Shown piece by piece: positions 1-6,684 of a stretch of 45,736 nucleotides of DNA. Location of the stretch: contig NZ_RHNN01000028.1 of the NCBI RefSeq assembly GCF_003946245.1, positions 1 through 45,736 of the forward strand. Reading direction: 5' to 3'. The notes beneath the pieces were generated by a model, which searched no databases, was not told the origin of the DNA, and saw nothing but the letters and a program-made list of their open reading frames with translations. Both the position numbers and the translations under genes were made by a program. Positions within the stretch are counted from its first letter, which is position 1, and the number at the start of each line of letters is the position of its first letter. Source of the DNA: Levilactobacillus cerevisiae. GTDB lineage: Bacteria; Bacillota; Bacilli; Lactobacillales; Lactobacillaceae.

Positions 1-340
1 ATCTGTACGGCTGGGTGGTGAATGGTGAGCGCGACCATTAACGGCGCGGGTGGTAAAACGAAGCTTCGGCTTGGTGCCATTGATTAGTTGGTGATCGAAC
101 AAAAATAAATACGTATCATCAACGCCTTCTAGGGCGTTTTTTAGTAGGTTAAACCGAAAACGTAGGTTTATAATGAGTGGTGGTAGCAATACCGCAATTG
201 TACAGACAAGCGACGGGCGTTAACGACCGACGAACTAAGGGGAAACTTTTAGTAGTAGAATTGTACTCTGGTTCAGTTATTCCAAATAGCTGTTTCCAGG
301 GAACAATTCTGCGCTCAAAACGTCACTCCCTCTAAACTGA
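1..340. other. Non-coding region upstream of the orphan gene
   Basis: No convincing gene. Seen here: a rightward terminator at 121-144, a -10-like TATAAT at 169-174, and a nested hairpin at 257-310 in which AGAATTGT pairs with ACAATTCT and CTGG with CCAG inside it. GTAGGTT occurs twice around 144-169 and AATTGTAC twice around 200-265. The hairpin lies in the probable leader of the gene at 341. With the sequence left of it (44895-45172) this is the largest gene-poor stretch near parAB, so it could hold copy-control or partition elements; that is inference. Confidence 0.4.
121..144 (+). terminator. Rho-independent terminator
   Basis: AACGCC and GGCGTT pair around a TTCTA loop and are followed by six T. 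It would end a rightward transcript entering from 45065-45172 across the circle junction. The same site is repeated at 45293-45316. Confidence 0.7.
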
Positions 341-673
341 ATGGAAAACCGTAACCCGTCAAGTCAAATTCCAAAGAAAAAAAGAAAGTTGGTGGAATTG
401 TTGGAATGTAAGGATTACATTGTTCCATTGAATCCAGATGTGATCGTTAAGAAGACAATCTATCGGAGTTCTGCAAGAATTACTGATCGACAAAGGAACC
501 AAGTGAAGAGAGTTTTGCGTAGTCAAGGGTATCAGGGAAGAATTAGTAGTATTCGATACACTCGGGTAAATTACAAGTATTCCTTTAAAGTATCCGTGAA
601 GTATCAGGGGAGTGTCGGTAAGTTTTTGGTTAATACAAAGAATGAGACAGTTGAATTTAAGGGAATGGTCTAG
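341..673 (+). CDS. Hypothetical basic protein, 110 aa
   Basis: I do not recognise this protein. It is strongly basic, starts with a lysine-rich patch (PKKKRK at residues 11-16), and has no membrane segment or signal peptide. The middle (residues 45-70) is rich in Arg and Lys, which would suit nucleic-acid binding, but no named fold is visible. Codon use looks coding along the whole length. The start ATG lacks a clear Shine-Dalgarno sequence and follows a structured leader (hairpin 257-310), so translation may be controlled by RNA structure. It sits alone between the partition region and the insertion sequence, so a plasmid-maintenance role is possible but unproven. Confidence 0.55.
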   Translation: MENRNPSSQIPKKKRKLVELLECKDYIVPLNPDVIVKKTIYRSSARITDRQRNQVKRVLRSQGYQGRISSIRYTRVNYKYSFKVSVKYQGSVGKFLVNTKNETVEFKGMV

Positions 674-850
674 GAGTAATACCAGTAATTTTCACAAACT
701 TCCTTTCCCCAATTAAAGCCAATCTGCGACCTATACCACTTCTTTTTTGGACAAGTTCACAATCAAAAAATAACGGAATGTGGAAGTACCGCGGTGAATG
801 TGGGTTACTTGGGATAAGCCGCCTTATGTAAAGTAAAAATTGGTATACTA

Positions 851-888
851 AAAAGAGGTCTCCGGTATTATGCTGGAAGCCTCTTTTT
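851..888 (+). terminator. Terminator hairpin with T-run
   Basis: AAAAGAGG and CCTCTTTT pair, with further imperfect pairing inside, followed by T-rich sequence. It is the first terminator downstream of the gene at 341-673. Confidence 0.6.
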
Positions 889-966
889 AGTAAATGAATG
901 GATGAAACTTTGTTTGTTATCCTAAAAATGATAGTTCACTTTTAGAAAAATGTAAATTAAATAATC

Positions 967-1017
967 AAAAAAGCCACCAAAGAAGTTGTGTACTGAGGGT
1001 AACTTTGAGTGGCTTTT
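967..1017. terminator. Bidirectional terminator-like hairpin
   Basis: AAAAAGCCAC pairs with GTGGCTTTT, with an inner CAAAG/CTTTG helix. A and T runs on both sides allow termination in either direction. Confidence 0.55.
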
Positions 1018-1091
1018 CTAAAGATGAGGACGTTCCGAATGATTGGAACTTTTACATCATAGCATTTGTGAATTATCGTAGCAATTAAAAA

Positions 1092-1132
1092 ATAAAATAT
1101 GGATAGCCTACGATTAGCTATCCATATTTTAT
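1092..1132. terminator. Perfect 16-bp hairpin, bidirectional terminator
   Basis: Arms 1092-1107 and 1117-1132 are perfectly complementary around a 9-nt loop, and the stem ends are A/T-rich. It lies just outside the right end of the insertion sequence and would stop leftward read-through from tnpB. Confidence 0.65.
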
Positions 1133-1212
1133 GCACGTTCAGACTATCTCATAGAAGAACAATTGAATATTAACATATTAAATCTAGTCTGGTCAATTTC
1201 AAAACTAGCCTT

Positions 1213-1400
1213 GTGAACTACTCGGCCATGAATGACCGAGCTTCTAGGAACACCGCTGACTTACACATTAGTGGCTAGCACTACGTGCAGAGGTTACGGC
1301 TATTTACTAGGGCTCGTTCCGAGCCTGATTAGTCGGTTAAGCGCTTAAGATATTCTTGGCCGCGTTAATATCACGATCATGGCTTATGCCACATTTAGGG
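1213..1400 (-). ncRNA. Putative omega (guide) RNA from IS right end
   Basis: In this family an RNA made from the 3' end of tnpB and the right end guides TnpB to DNA. Here the minus strand past the tnpB stop at 1337 folds into hairpins (GGCTCGGAACGAGCC just after the stop; CTCGG/CCGAG at 1221-1240) and ends TAGTTCAC at 1213-1220. By analogy with ISDra2 the guide would be the flanking bases from 1212 downwards, beginning AAGGCTAGTTTTGAAA on the minus strand. The 5' limit of the RNA is a guess. Confidence 0.5.
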
Positions 1401-2476
1401 CAAGTCCACTCACGAACATCTAAAGTGTGTTTGCCGTCATCAAATCCGCAGTTACTGCAAATTTGACTGGTTTTCCTCGGGTTCACAGTGACCAACTGTT
1501 TCCCATACCAAGCACACTTATACTCCAGCTGAGAACGTAGTTCTCGCCAGCTTTGGTTAGCAATTGCCCGAGCAAGCTGATGATTGTGTAGAAGATTCTT
1601 GGTTTTCAAATCTTCTATCTTAATCAGATCGTACTGCTCGACGAGTTGTTTACTGAGATTGTGCAGGTAGTTATTCCGTTGGTTGGCAATCTTTTCGTTA
1701 TACTTGGCTACCATGTGCTTAGCTTTTAAGTAATTTTTGAAATCTGATAGTTCTCTAGGGTTTAAAACTTTATTGTGGCGGTCCCAAGCAATCTCCCTTT
1801 GAGCTTGAAGCCTTCTACGAGCTAAGCGTTTCTCCCAGTAATGTTTCTTCTTGGATAGGATTTTGTCGAACCGGATTGTTGGGTATTTAATACCATCACT
1901 GGTAATCATCAAGTCAGCTACACCCATGTCAATACCGACGGTATTGTTAGTTTTTGGTAGCTCTTGAGTGTCAGTATCAACCAACAATACCGCGTAGAAC
2001 TTACCAGTGGCTGACAGCCGGATTGTAACGTTCTTGATTTTCCCAGAAACGGCTTGCCCACACTTAAAACGTACCTTTCCTAGTTTAGGTAACTTAAGGC
2101 AGCAGGCATTGGTCACTTGAATATTATGATTCACAGAATTGCATTGGTAACTTTGTTTTGGAAACTTACGTGATTTGAATTTTGGGAAGCCTCTATGTTC
2201 TTTGAAAAGTTTCTGATACGCGTGGTGTAGGTCACGACTGACATGTAGCAAGGAGGTCGATTCAGCCGCTTTTAGGAAGGTGAACTCTTGCTTTAAAGAC
2301 TTGATGAGGTAGTTCATGCCAAATTCGTTTACGTATCGACCACCATTGTCGTGACGTTGAATTTGCATGTCCAACAATTGGTTCCAAACAAACCGACAGT
2401 AACCAAAATTAGCAATGATTTTAGTCTGCTGTTGCGAATCAGGATAGATACGAGTTTTAACGGCCTTCAAAGTCAT
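1337..2476 (-). CDS. tnpB: TnpB RNA-guided nuclease of IS200/IS605
   Basis: TnpB is the small ancestor of Cas12: an RNA-guided DNA endonuclease that cuts the empty donor site and so helps the element persist. The 379-aa protein has the full set of parts: N-terminal OrfB domain, RuvC motifs with D183 (GIDMG), E288 (KIEDL) and D369 (RDINAA), and a zinc finger with C340, C343, C359 and C362. No key residue is missing, so it is probably active. It overlaps the end of tnpA by 20 bp, which suggests translational coupling. Its 3' end runs into the putative guide RNA. Confidence 0.93.
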   Translation of the reverse strand: MTLKAVKTRIYPDSQQQTKIIANFGYCRFVWNQLLDMQIQRHDNGGRYVNEFGMNYLIKSLKQEFTFLKAAESTSLLHVSRDLHHAYQKLFKEHRGFPKFKSRKFPKQSYQCNSVNHNIQVTNACCLKLPKLGKVRFKCGQAVSGKIKNVTIRLSATGKFYAVLLVDTDTQELPKTNNTVGIDMGVADLMITSDGIKYPTIRFDKILSKKKHYWEKRLARRRLQAQREIAWDRHNKVLNPRELSDFKNYLKAKHMVAKYNEKIANQRNNYLHNLSKQLVEQYDLIKIEDLKTKNLLHNHQLARAIANQSWRELRSQLEYKCAWYGKQLVTVNPRKTSQICSNCGFDDGKHTLDVREWTCPKCGISHDRDINAAKNILSA

Positions 2477-2909
2477 CTATTTCCACCTCCTTATGTCGTT
2501 GTTCGTCAATGTATTTAGCCACTGCGTCTTGATTAGTAATACCGATACTTTCCACATAGTAGCTAGGCGACCACAGATGGCGATCGACCTTTTTCCAGTA
2601 GTTACGTTGCAATTCGGGACATTCATGGAACAGGCGCCAAGCGCTAATTCCTTTTAACAATCTAACAATATTAGTTACTGATAGTTTAGGTGTGGCGCTA
2701 ATTAGCAGGTGGATATGGTCGTCTTTTCCAATTTTCATGTGATCAATACTAAATCCATATTTTGAAGCAATTTCCAGCAATACCCGCTTCAATACAACTT
2801 CAACGTTTCCTTTGAGAACACGGTTGCGGTATTTAGTACCCCAGATTACATGGTAGTTAAGATTGTAAACAGAAGTTCTACCATAGGTAAGTCTCTTGAT
2901 GTCTTTCAT
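2457..2909 (-). CDS. tnpA: TnpA Y1 transposase of IS200/IS605
   Basis: A single-strand HUH transposase that cuts and joins the element's ends through a covalent 5'-phosphotyrosine. The HUH motif is visible as HIH in DDHIHLLI and the catalytic tyrosine as one of the two in WSPSYYVES. The domain is complete. I place the start at MKDIKRL (2909); the open frame extends to a TTG at 2957 inside the left-end palindrome region, but that extension looks like element-end DNA rather than protein. There is no good Shine-Dalgarno sequence, typical for this family, where expression is kept low. About 150 aa, the normal size. Confidence 0.9.
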   Translation of the reverse strand: MKDIKRLTYGRTSVYNLNYHVIWGTKYRNRVLKGNVEVVLKRVLLEIASKYGFSIDHMKIGKDDHIHLLISATPKLSVTNIVRLLKGISAWRLFHECPELQRNYWKKVDRHLWSPSYYVESIGITNQDAVAKYIDEQRHKEVEIDDFEGR

Positions 2910-3102
2910 ATCAAGAGTATACCACGTTTTAGGTTCAATCATATGCACTACGTGCAAAACAAAAGGCGATTCATCACGTCCTTAAAAGAACGTGTTTCCT
3001 CGCCAAATTTCAAAAATTAGTTTGACTTTACTGGAATTATAAGCTATTATACTTGAAGAGATTTCTTTAAAGTTGGTTTTTATTCTTCCTTCTTTGAAGA
3101 TT

Positions 3103-3133
3103 GGACGCTCCTTCAAGCAGGGCGTCCTTTTTT
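3103..3133 (+). terminator. Terminator upstream of the S-layer gene
   Basis: GGACGC pairs with GCGTCC around a 12-13-nt loop, followed by six T. It isolates the S-layer promoters from rightward transcription coming through the insertion sequence. Confidence 0.75.
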
Positions 3134-3154
3134 GTTACAAATATTTCATTGATA

Positions 3155-3183
3155 TTGTTTTTTTACTACATATAGGTTATAAT
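3155..3183 (+). promoter_or_regulatory. Upstream promoter P1 of the S-layer gene
   Basis: TTGTTT (3155-3160), a 17-bp spacer and TATAAT (3178-3183). A terminator-like hairpin at 3215-3245 lies about 25 nt downstream of the expected start, so many P1 transcripts may stop as a short leader RNA. Confidence 0.65.
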
Positions 3184-3214
3184 TGTCTTTGCATAGATGA
3201 ATCCTTGATTTCTT

Positions 3215-3245
3215 CCCTTCCGCTGACCTGTTGAAGGGTTTTTTT
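3215..3245 (+). terminator. Attenuator-like hairpin between the two S-layer promoters
   Basis: CCCTTC (3215-3220) pairs with GAAGGG (3233-3238) and is followed by seven T. Placed between P1 and P2, it could limit P1 output or shield P2 from upstream transcription. Confidence 0.55.
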
Positions 3246-3297
3246 ATGCACTTTTTTGGTAGTTGTGAATTTTTTGTGAACTTTTTAAAATTTTCTT

Positions 3298-3326
3298 TTG
3301 GCATAGTCAGTAACGTATGCTATAAT
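3298..3326 (+). promoter_or_regulatory. Main promoter P2 of the S-layer gene
   Basis: TTGGCA (3298-3303), an exact 17-bp spacer and a consensus TATAAT (3321-3326). This is a strong vegetative promoter, 75 bp upstream of the coding start, consistent with the very high expression of S-layer genes. Confidence 0.8.
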
Positions 3327-3331
3327 TGCCA

Positions 3332-3374
3332 TTAGCAAGAATGATTGTGGACATTTACATAATGTTTTTGCTAA
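3332..3374 (+). promoter_or_regulatory. 5'-end stem in the S-layer mRNA leader
   Basis: TTAGCAA at 3332-3338, right at the predicted P2 start site, pairs with TTGCTAA at 3368-3374; an inner ACATT/AATGT helix lies at 3351-3365. Base-pairing the extreme 5' end is a known way lactobacilli stabilise S-layer mRNAs, leaving the AGGAGG at 3387-3392 free. Confidence 0.55.
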
Positions 3375-3401
3375 AAAGAAATTATTAGGAGGTTTTCATC
3401 T

Positions 3402-4952
3402 ATGCGTTCATCATTCGCAAAGTCTATTTATGTAGGCGCTGCAGTGTTAGGTTTAGCTGGTCTTTCAGCTGTTACTACCACTACTGCAAGTGCTAAGAGC
3501 TATGCAACTGCAGGCTCATATACTGCCCTTACTAAGGGTCAAAATGTTTTGGTAAACGGTACTAGTGCCATTTACTCAAAGCCAGGTACTGTTAAGGGTG
3601 CTAAGGTTGTTGCTTCTAAGAAGACAGTTGCTAAGTTAGCTGCTTCAAAGAGTTCCAACGACACTTTCTACGCATACGGTACTAAGAAAACTAACCGTGG
3701 TTCCGTATACTACAAGATCGTTACCATGGACAAGAAGTACCGTGGTTACATCTACGGTGGTAAGACTGCCGGCACTTTTGCTGGTGGTATCAAGACTACT
3801 GATACTTTAACTACTGCTGCTACTCCAGCACGTACTACCGGTTACTACTTGAAGGATGCTTCAAAGAACACTCTTTGGACTGCTCCTAAGAATACCGATA
3901 TCAATGCCAAGAAGGTTAGCCTTTACGGTGCTGCCAAGACTGATCCATTCACGGTTGACAAGGCCGCTACCACGACTAAGGAAGGTTATTTATACTATCA
4001 CGTAACTGATAGCAAGGATTCTTCAGTCTCTGGCTGGATCTACGCTGGCAAAGGTTACGACGCTACTATCACTGATAACACTAAGCAAGACTTAGGTGGT
4101 CTTTCCTTGACTGTTTCTGCTGATACTGCAACTGCTGACAACAGTGTTAAGGTTGTTTACCGTGATGTAAACAACAACAATGCACAAGCTGGCACTTCAA
4201 CTTGGATCAACGCACCTAAGAGTGGCGCTGCTGCTACCAAGGCCGGCGATCCTGTTGGGGCAAATTTAGTAGACGTCTCAGGCACTAAGCTTGCTGATTT
4301 CGTTACTAACAATGTACCAGCAAACTACAAGGCTTCTAACATTGGTGATGCTACTAATGGTGTGAAGTTCGGTAACACTATCTATGTTGACGTGACTGAA
4401 GCAGCAACTTCTAAGGTTTCCTTTGTTGTTGACACATTAGCTGGTGCTAATGTTAATAGTGCTGCTAATGTTGCTGCTGCTAAGGCTACTGCTGATAAGG
4501 CTGCTGTTCATGCTCAGAATGCTGCTAAGGCTGCTGAGCAGGCTGATGTTCATGCTCAGAATGTTGCTAAGGCTGCTCATGCTAAGGCTGCTGCTAAGCC
4601 TGTTACTGTTGCTAACGCACTTCATGTGGGATCAGCTTTAACTTCTAAAGACTTTAGTGCTACGTTGACTCCAGCTGCTAAAACAGCATTGACTGGTGAA
4701 AAGGGCGTACCATTTAACCCTACTGAATTGAATGCTGTTGTTAACGGAATCACTGTTGGTAAGGGTACTCAAAACTTCTATGCAAGTAATGGTGACGCAT
4801 ATCACTACGAATTTGCAATTACTTCCAAGGGCGAGTTTGCTTCTGATAACCGGTTTGCATTCCCTGGTGACACCTTGAAGGTTGGCGTTACTGCTACTCT
4901 TGTCAAGGGTGCTGCTACAACCGCTTCTTCAGACAACAGTTGGATTGCTTAA
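3402..4952 (+). CDS. S-layer protein (L. brevis SlpA-type), cargo gene
   Basis: A secreted surface-lattice protein of 516 aa. Residues 1-31 form a signal peptide ending ASA, leaving a mature protein of about 485 aa, normal for lactobacilli. The N-terminal half (residues 32-235) has the wall-binding repeats typical of L. brevis SlpA, with TNRGSVYYK, KYRGYIYGGK, FAGGIK, LYYHVT and GWIYAGK, so it likely binds wall polymers. The C-terminal half would build the lattice and face outward. Residues 347-402 are an Ala-rich low-complexity insert. Start ATG has AGGAGG 9 nt upstream. It has private promoters and a terminator, points away from the repressor, and is not a phage structural gene, so it is cargo likely expressed in the lysogen. 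The family call comes from remembered similarity; close relatives should be searched. Confidence 0.88.
   Translation: MRSSFAKSIYVGAAVLGLAGLSAVTTTTASAKSYATAGSYTALTKGQNVLVNGTSAIYSKPGTVKGAKVVASKKTVAKLAASKSSNDTFYAYGTKKTNRGSVYYKIVTMDKKYRGYIYGGKTAGTFAGGIKTTDTLTTAATPARTTGYYLKDASKNTLWTAPKNTDINAKKVSLYGAAKTDPFTVDKAATTTKEGYLYYHVTDSKDSSVSGWIYAGKGYDATITDNTKQDLGGLSLTVSADTATADNSVKVVYRDVNNNNAQAGTSTWINAPKSGAAATKAGDPVGANLVDVSGTKLADFVTNNVPANYKASNIGDATNGVKFGNTIYVDVTEAATSKVSFVVDTLAGANVNSAANVAAAKATADKAAVHAQNAAKAAEQADVHAQNVAKAAHAKAAAKPVTVANALHVGSALTSKDFSATLTPAAKTALTGEKGVPFNPTELNAVVNGITVGKGTQNFYASNGDAYHYEFAITSKGEFASDNRFAFPGDTLKVGVTATLVKGAATTASSDNSWIA
4506..4589 (+). repeat. Tandem 42-bp repeats coding an Ala-rich insert
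   Basis: Two adjacent units (4506-4547 and 4548-4589) code VHAQNAAKAAEQAD and VHAQNVAKAAHAKA. The first 30 bp of each unit differ at one base. Around them almost all Ala codons are GCT, unlike the mixed GCT/GCA/GCC use elsewhere in the gene. This looks like recent slippage expansion and would make a helical spacer in the surface protein. Confidence 0.75.
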
Positions 4953-4975
4953 TTAGTTTTAAATAGTTGTTTTTT

Positions 4976-5008
4976 AAAGGTAAACCCAAATGGGTTTACC
5001 TTTTTTTG
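4976..5008. terminator. Strong terminator after the S-layer gene
   Basis: AGGTAAACCC and GGGTTTACCT pair perfectly around AAAT, with A-run before and seven T after. It ends the S-layer transcript and can also stop leftward transcripts from the membrane-protein gene at 5025. Confidence 0.85.
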
Positions 5009-5024
5009 TACATAAGTATCAAGT

Positions 5025-5273
5025 TTAAAAGTGCTTTCCTTGCATATTAACAGGTTTAGACAATGTAGGCTTAACCTTTTTGCGTGGCATATTTTCCTTG
5101 TGACGCTTATATAGCAAGTAGAAGCATGTACCGGCAATGATCAATAAGGCTGGCCATGACGTAACAATCTTCCAGACGTCTATTAGCAGCATGATGCCTA
5201 TGATCCACCATATCCACTGTGTGAAGAATTTGTATCCTGCCCATATAACTATGAGTGTAAGTAGTAAAAGCAT
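5025..5273 (-). CDS. Small membrane protein, hypothetical, 82 aa
   Basis: Not recognised. The N-terminal 55 residues hold two or three hydrophobic segments (about 1-12, 18-32 and 40-56), followed by a basic tail with KRHKENMPRKKVK, so it should sit in the cytoplasmic membrane with the tail inside. It lies behind the CI repressor on the same strand, a usual place for genes expressed in the lysogen, for example superinfection exclusion; that role is only suggested by position. Upstream is a G-rich stretch rather than a good Shine-Dalgarno, and the small frame at 5288-5338 may couple to it. Confidence 0.6.
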   Translation of the reverse strand: MLLLLTLIVIWAGYKFFTQWIWWIIGIMLLIDVWKIVTSWPALLIIAGTCFYLLYKRHKENMPRKKVKPTLSKPVNMQGKHF

Positions 5274-5287
5274 TGTGAGCGCCCCCC

Positions 5288-5338
5288 CTAATGGCTTTGT
5301 TTATCTTCTAACAGTTTTTCTAAAAAGTCCCATAGCAT
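5288..5338 (-). CDS. Possible 16-aa peptide ahead of the membrane protein
   Basis: A tiny frame MLWDFLEKLLEDKQSH with a good AGGAG 4-5 nt before ATG. It ends 14 bp before the next start. It could be a leader that loads ribosomes for the membrane-protein gene, whose own start has a poor Shine-Dalgarno. The good start signal is the only support. Confidence 0.35.
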   Translation of the reverse strand: MLWDFLEKLLEDKQSH

Positions 5339-5397
5339 TATTCTCCTAGAACGGGTCCAGCTTTTACCGACTTCCGTATCTGGTCTTATATAGTTAT

Positions 5398-5436
5398 AAT
5401 ACCGCTGATCCTGGGGACTGGCGGTATTATTTTTTA
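5398..5436 (+). terminator. Rightward terminator before the repressor gene end
   Basis: AATACCGC (5398-5405) and GCGGTATT (5421-5428) pair perfectly, followed by ATTTTTT. It faces the 3' end of the repressor gene and would block rightward transcription from entering it. No rightward gene is visible between 5008 and this site. Confidence 0.6.
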
Positions 5437-5534
5437 ATCAACTGATTACATAGGACTCGGACCCATGACCAACCACCCGGCCAATCAAACATATGTTCTT
5501 TTTGAGTGCTAAGAGAAGTCCCAATATAGGGGAC

Positions 5535-6257
5535 TTATGAAAATACAACGCCTAATATTTTGACGCCAGATTCCTTATCAACTTTGATATTAGGATATTG
5601 TGGGTTTAGTGATACCAGCGTAGCCTCACCATCAACTACTGACAGCTTTTTCAGATACGCGCAACCGTCCATAACTGCCGCGATGATCTGACCATCACGG
5701 TAATCGTCTTCCTTTTTGACGAAGACAACTTGCTTATCCTGGTAAACAGGCTCCATTGAGTGGCCGTTAATCTGGAAGGCATAGTCATAATTGCTAGGAA
5801 CAGGCTTATGTACGGTTACAGTGAATGGCTTGGTAGAATCATCAAGGAACTCGCCCACACCAGCAGAGAGAACACCATTGGCGGTAATTTCTAGGGTGTC
5901 ATCGTCTTTAGGAAACTTGATGACGTTTCGGTTATTGTTTTGCTGTTCCTTTAATTGATTAGAAATGTAATCGTAAGAAGCTTGTTGACGTTTTAGGTTT
6001 AGCTGATTAAAAATACTTAACACATCAAGCTTAGGAGAGGACACCTCGTTCTCATTGCGCAAATCTTTGTTCATGAGATCATCTAAACTAACATTAAAAA
6101 TGTGTGCAATATCAGAAAGCACACCAGCTTTTGGCTGATATTTTCCTTTTTCCCATTCGCTGATTGAGGAGGTACTCTTACGTCCTAGCTTGGTAGCAAG
6201 TTCAATTTGATCCATATTATTTTTTTCTCTTAGGTATTTCAGATTATCAGAAAACAT
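5535..6257 (-). CDS. CI-like repressor with S24 autocleavage domain
   Basis: The lysogeny master repressor, 240 aa. Residues 1-62 form an XRE helix-turn-helix (QIELATKLGRKSTSSISEWEKG) that should bind the palindromes at 6312-6381. Residues 120-240 are a LexA/CI peptidase: cleavage site A132-G133 in LSAGVGEF, nucleophile S167 in GHSMEP and base K203 in YLKKL. All catalytic parts are present, so RecA-driven self-cleavage and SOS induction are expected. Shine-Dalgarno GGGAGG precedes the ATG. It is divergent from cro, with both promoters in the shared 160-bp gap; its own -10 TATAAT lies near 6291-6296 on the minus strand and its -35 is weak. Confidence 0.93.
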   Translation of the reverse strand: MFSDNLKYLREKNNMDQIELATKLGRKSTSSISEWEKGKYQPKAGVLSDIAHIFNVSLDDLMNKDLRNENEVSSPKLDVLSIFNQLNLKRQQASYDYISNQLKEQQNNNRNVIKFPKDDDTLEITANGVLSAGVGEFLDDSTKPFTVTVHKPVPSNYDYAFQINGHSMEPVYQDKQVVFVKKEDDYRDGQIIAAVMDGCAYLKKLSVVDGEATLVSLNPQYPNIKVDKESGVKILGVVFS

Positions 6258-6311
6258 ATTTAATTTTCCTCCCTTAATATATAAGCTAATTATAGCATTG
6301 TTTCATAAAAA

Positions 6312-6381
6312 CCGAAAGGCATTTCCGAAACATAATTTCGGATTTTCCGATTTTTCGGGTTGACTTCGGAAAAACCGAAGT
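6312..6381. promoter_or_regulatory. CI/Cro operator region
   Basis: Repeated TTCGG/CCGAA half sites. The clearest is a 19-bp perfect palindrome at 6363-6381, ACTTCGG-N5-CCGAAGT. Others are CCGAAA-N5-TTTCGG at 6325-6341 and TTCGG-N5-CCGAT at 6337-6351, with isolated half sites at 6312-6317 and 6354-6358. They cover the divergent cI and cro promoters. Confidence 0.8.
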
Positions 6382-6388
6382 GTATATT
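6360..6388 (+). promoter_or_regulatory. Early lytic promoter (cro promoter)
   Basis: TTGACT (6360-6365), 17-bp spacer, TATATT (6383-6388). The perfect 19-bp operator palindrome fills the spacer, so bound repressor would block RNA polymerase directly. Confidence 0.85.
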
Positions 6389-6417
6389 AGTAACTGTAAA
6401 CAAGAGGAGATGAAGCA

Positions 6418-6669
6418 ATGGTTAAGGAAGAAAAGTTTACTCTTTCGCAATGGCGAGGAATTAGAGGCATGTCAAAGGCTGATCTATCAAGGGAAACGGG
6501 CATTACTGAACGGACGATTTCTAGCTATGAAAGTGATGTTTATTCACTACGAAAGGCTAACTATGATCGACTAGATGAACTGGCAAAAGCTTTGCATGTT
6601 TCTGTAAACGATATTTTTTTAAACCCGACTTCGGAAAATCCGAAGTTTCCTATCGAACAATCAGTATAG
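6418..6669 (+). CDS. Cro-like XRE regulator, 83 aa
   Basis: First gene of the lytic operon and partner of CI in the switch. Residues 8-65 are an XRE helix-turn-helix (MSKADLSRETGITERTISSYE). There is no peptidase domain. Start ATG follows AGAGGAGA. Its 3' end contains a second copy of the operator palindrome (6628-6646), coding the SENPKF region, so the DNA at this point may serve both as coding sequence and as a binding site. It binds DNA in the cytoplasm and probably represses cI on induction. Confidence 0.88.
   Translation: MVKEEKFTLSQWRGIRGMSKADLSRETGITERTISSYESDVYSLRKANYDRLDELAKALHVSVNDIFLNPTSENPKFPIEQSV
6628..6646. promoter_or_regulatory. Distal operator inside the cro 3' end
   Basis: ACTTCGG-N5-CCGAAGT, identical in both arms to the main operator at 6363-6381 and differing only in the central five bases. 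It lies 265 bp downstream, a distance that would allow DNA looping or a roadblock. Confidence 0.7.
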
Positions 6670-6684
6670 AAAGGAATGAACCAC

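Larger units (their letters stand above)
1..564. repeat. Terminal direct repeat, left copy
   Basis: Bases 1-564 are identical to 45173-45736. The simplest reading is a circular molecule of 45,172 bp written with a 564-bp overlap. True terminal repeats of a linear virion are the alternative; the pac-type terminase and partition genes favour a circle. The repeat includes non-coding DNA and the first two thirds of the gene at 341. Confidence 0.95.
674..1212. other. Gene-free stretch with stacked terminators
   Basis: I see no gene here. The stretch contains three terminator-like hairpins (851-888, 967-1017, 1092-1132) and a lone extended -10-like TGGTATACT just before the first. It insulates the orphan gene from the insertion sequence to its right, whose right end lies near 1213. 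Confidence 0.5.
1213..3004 (-). mobile_element. IS200/IS605-family insertion sequence (tnpA + tnpB)
   Basis: A complete-looking single-strand transposon read on the minus strand. The left end carries an imperfect palindrome at 2965-3004 (GGCG/CGCC outer pair, CACGT/ACGTG inner pair). The right end carries the hairpin CTCGG/CCGAG at 1221-1240 followed on the minus strand by TAGTTCAC, the usual layout just before the 3' cleavage site of this family. There are no inverted repeats or target duplications, as expected. tnpA and tnpB are both intact. Outer limits are estimated to within about 10 bp because the target tetranucleotide cannot be fixed from one copy. Confidence 0.8.

Noticed and set aside
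5450..5466. tRNA T-arm-like sequence on the minus strand, possible attP remnant
   Set aside because: ATGGG-TCCGAGT-CCTAT could fold as a T-arm, but no acceptor stem follows and there is no integrase; chance match cannot be excluded.
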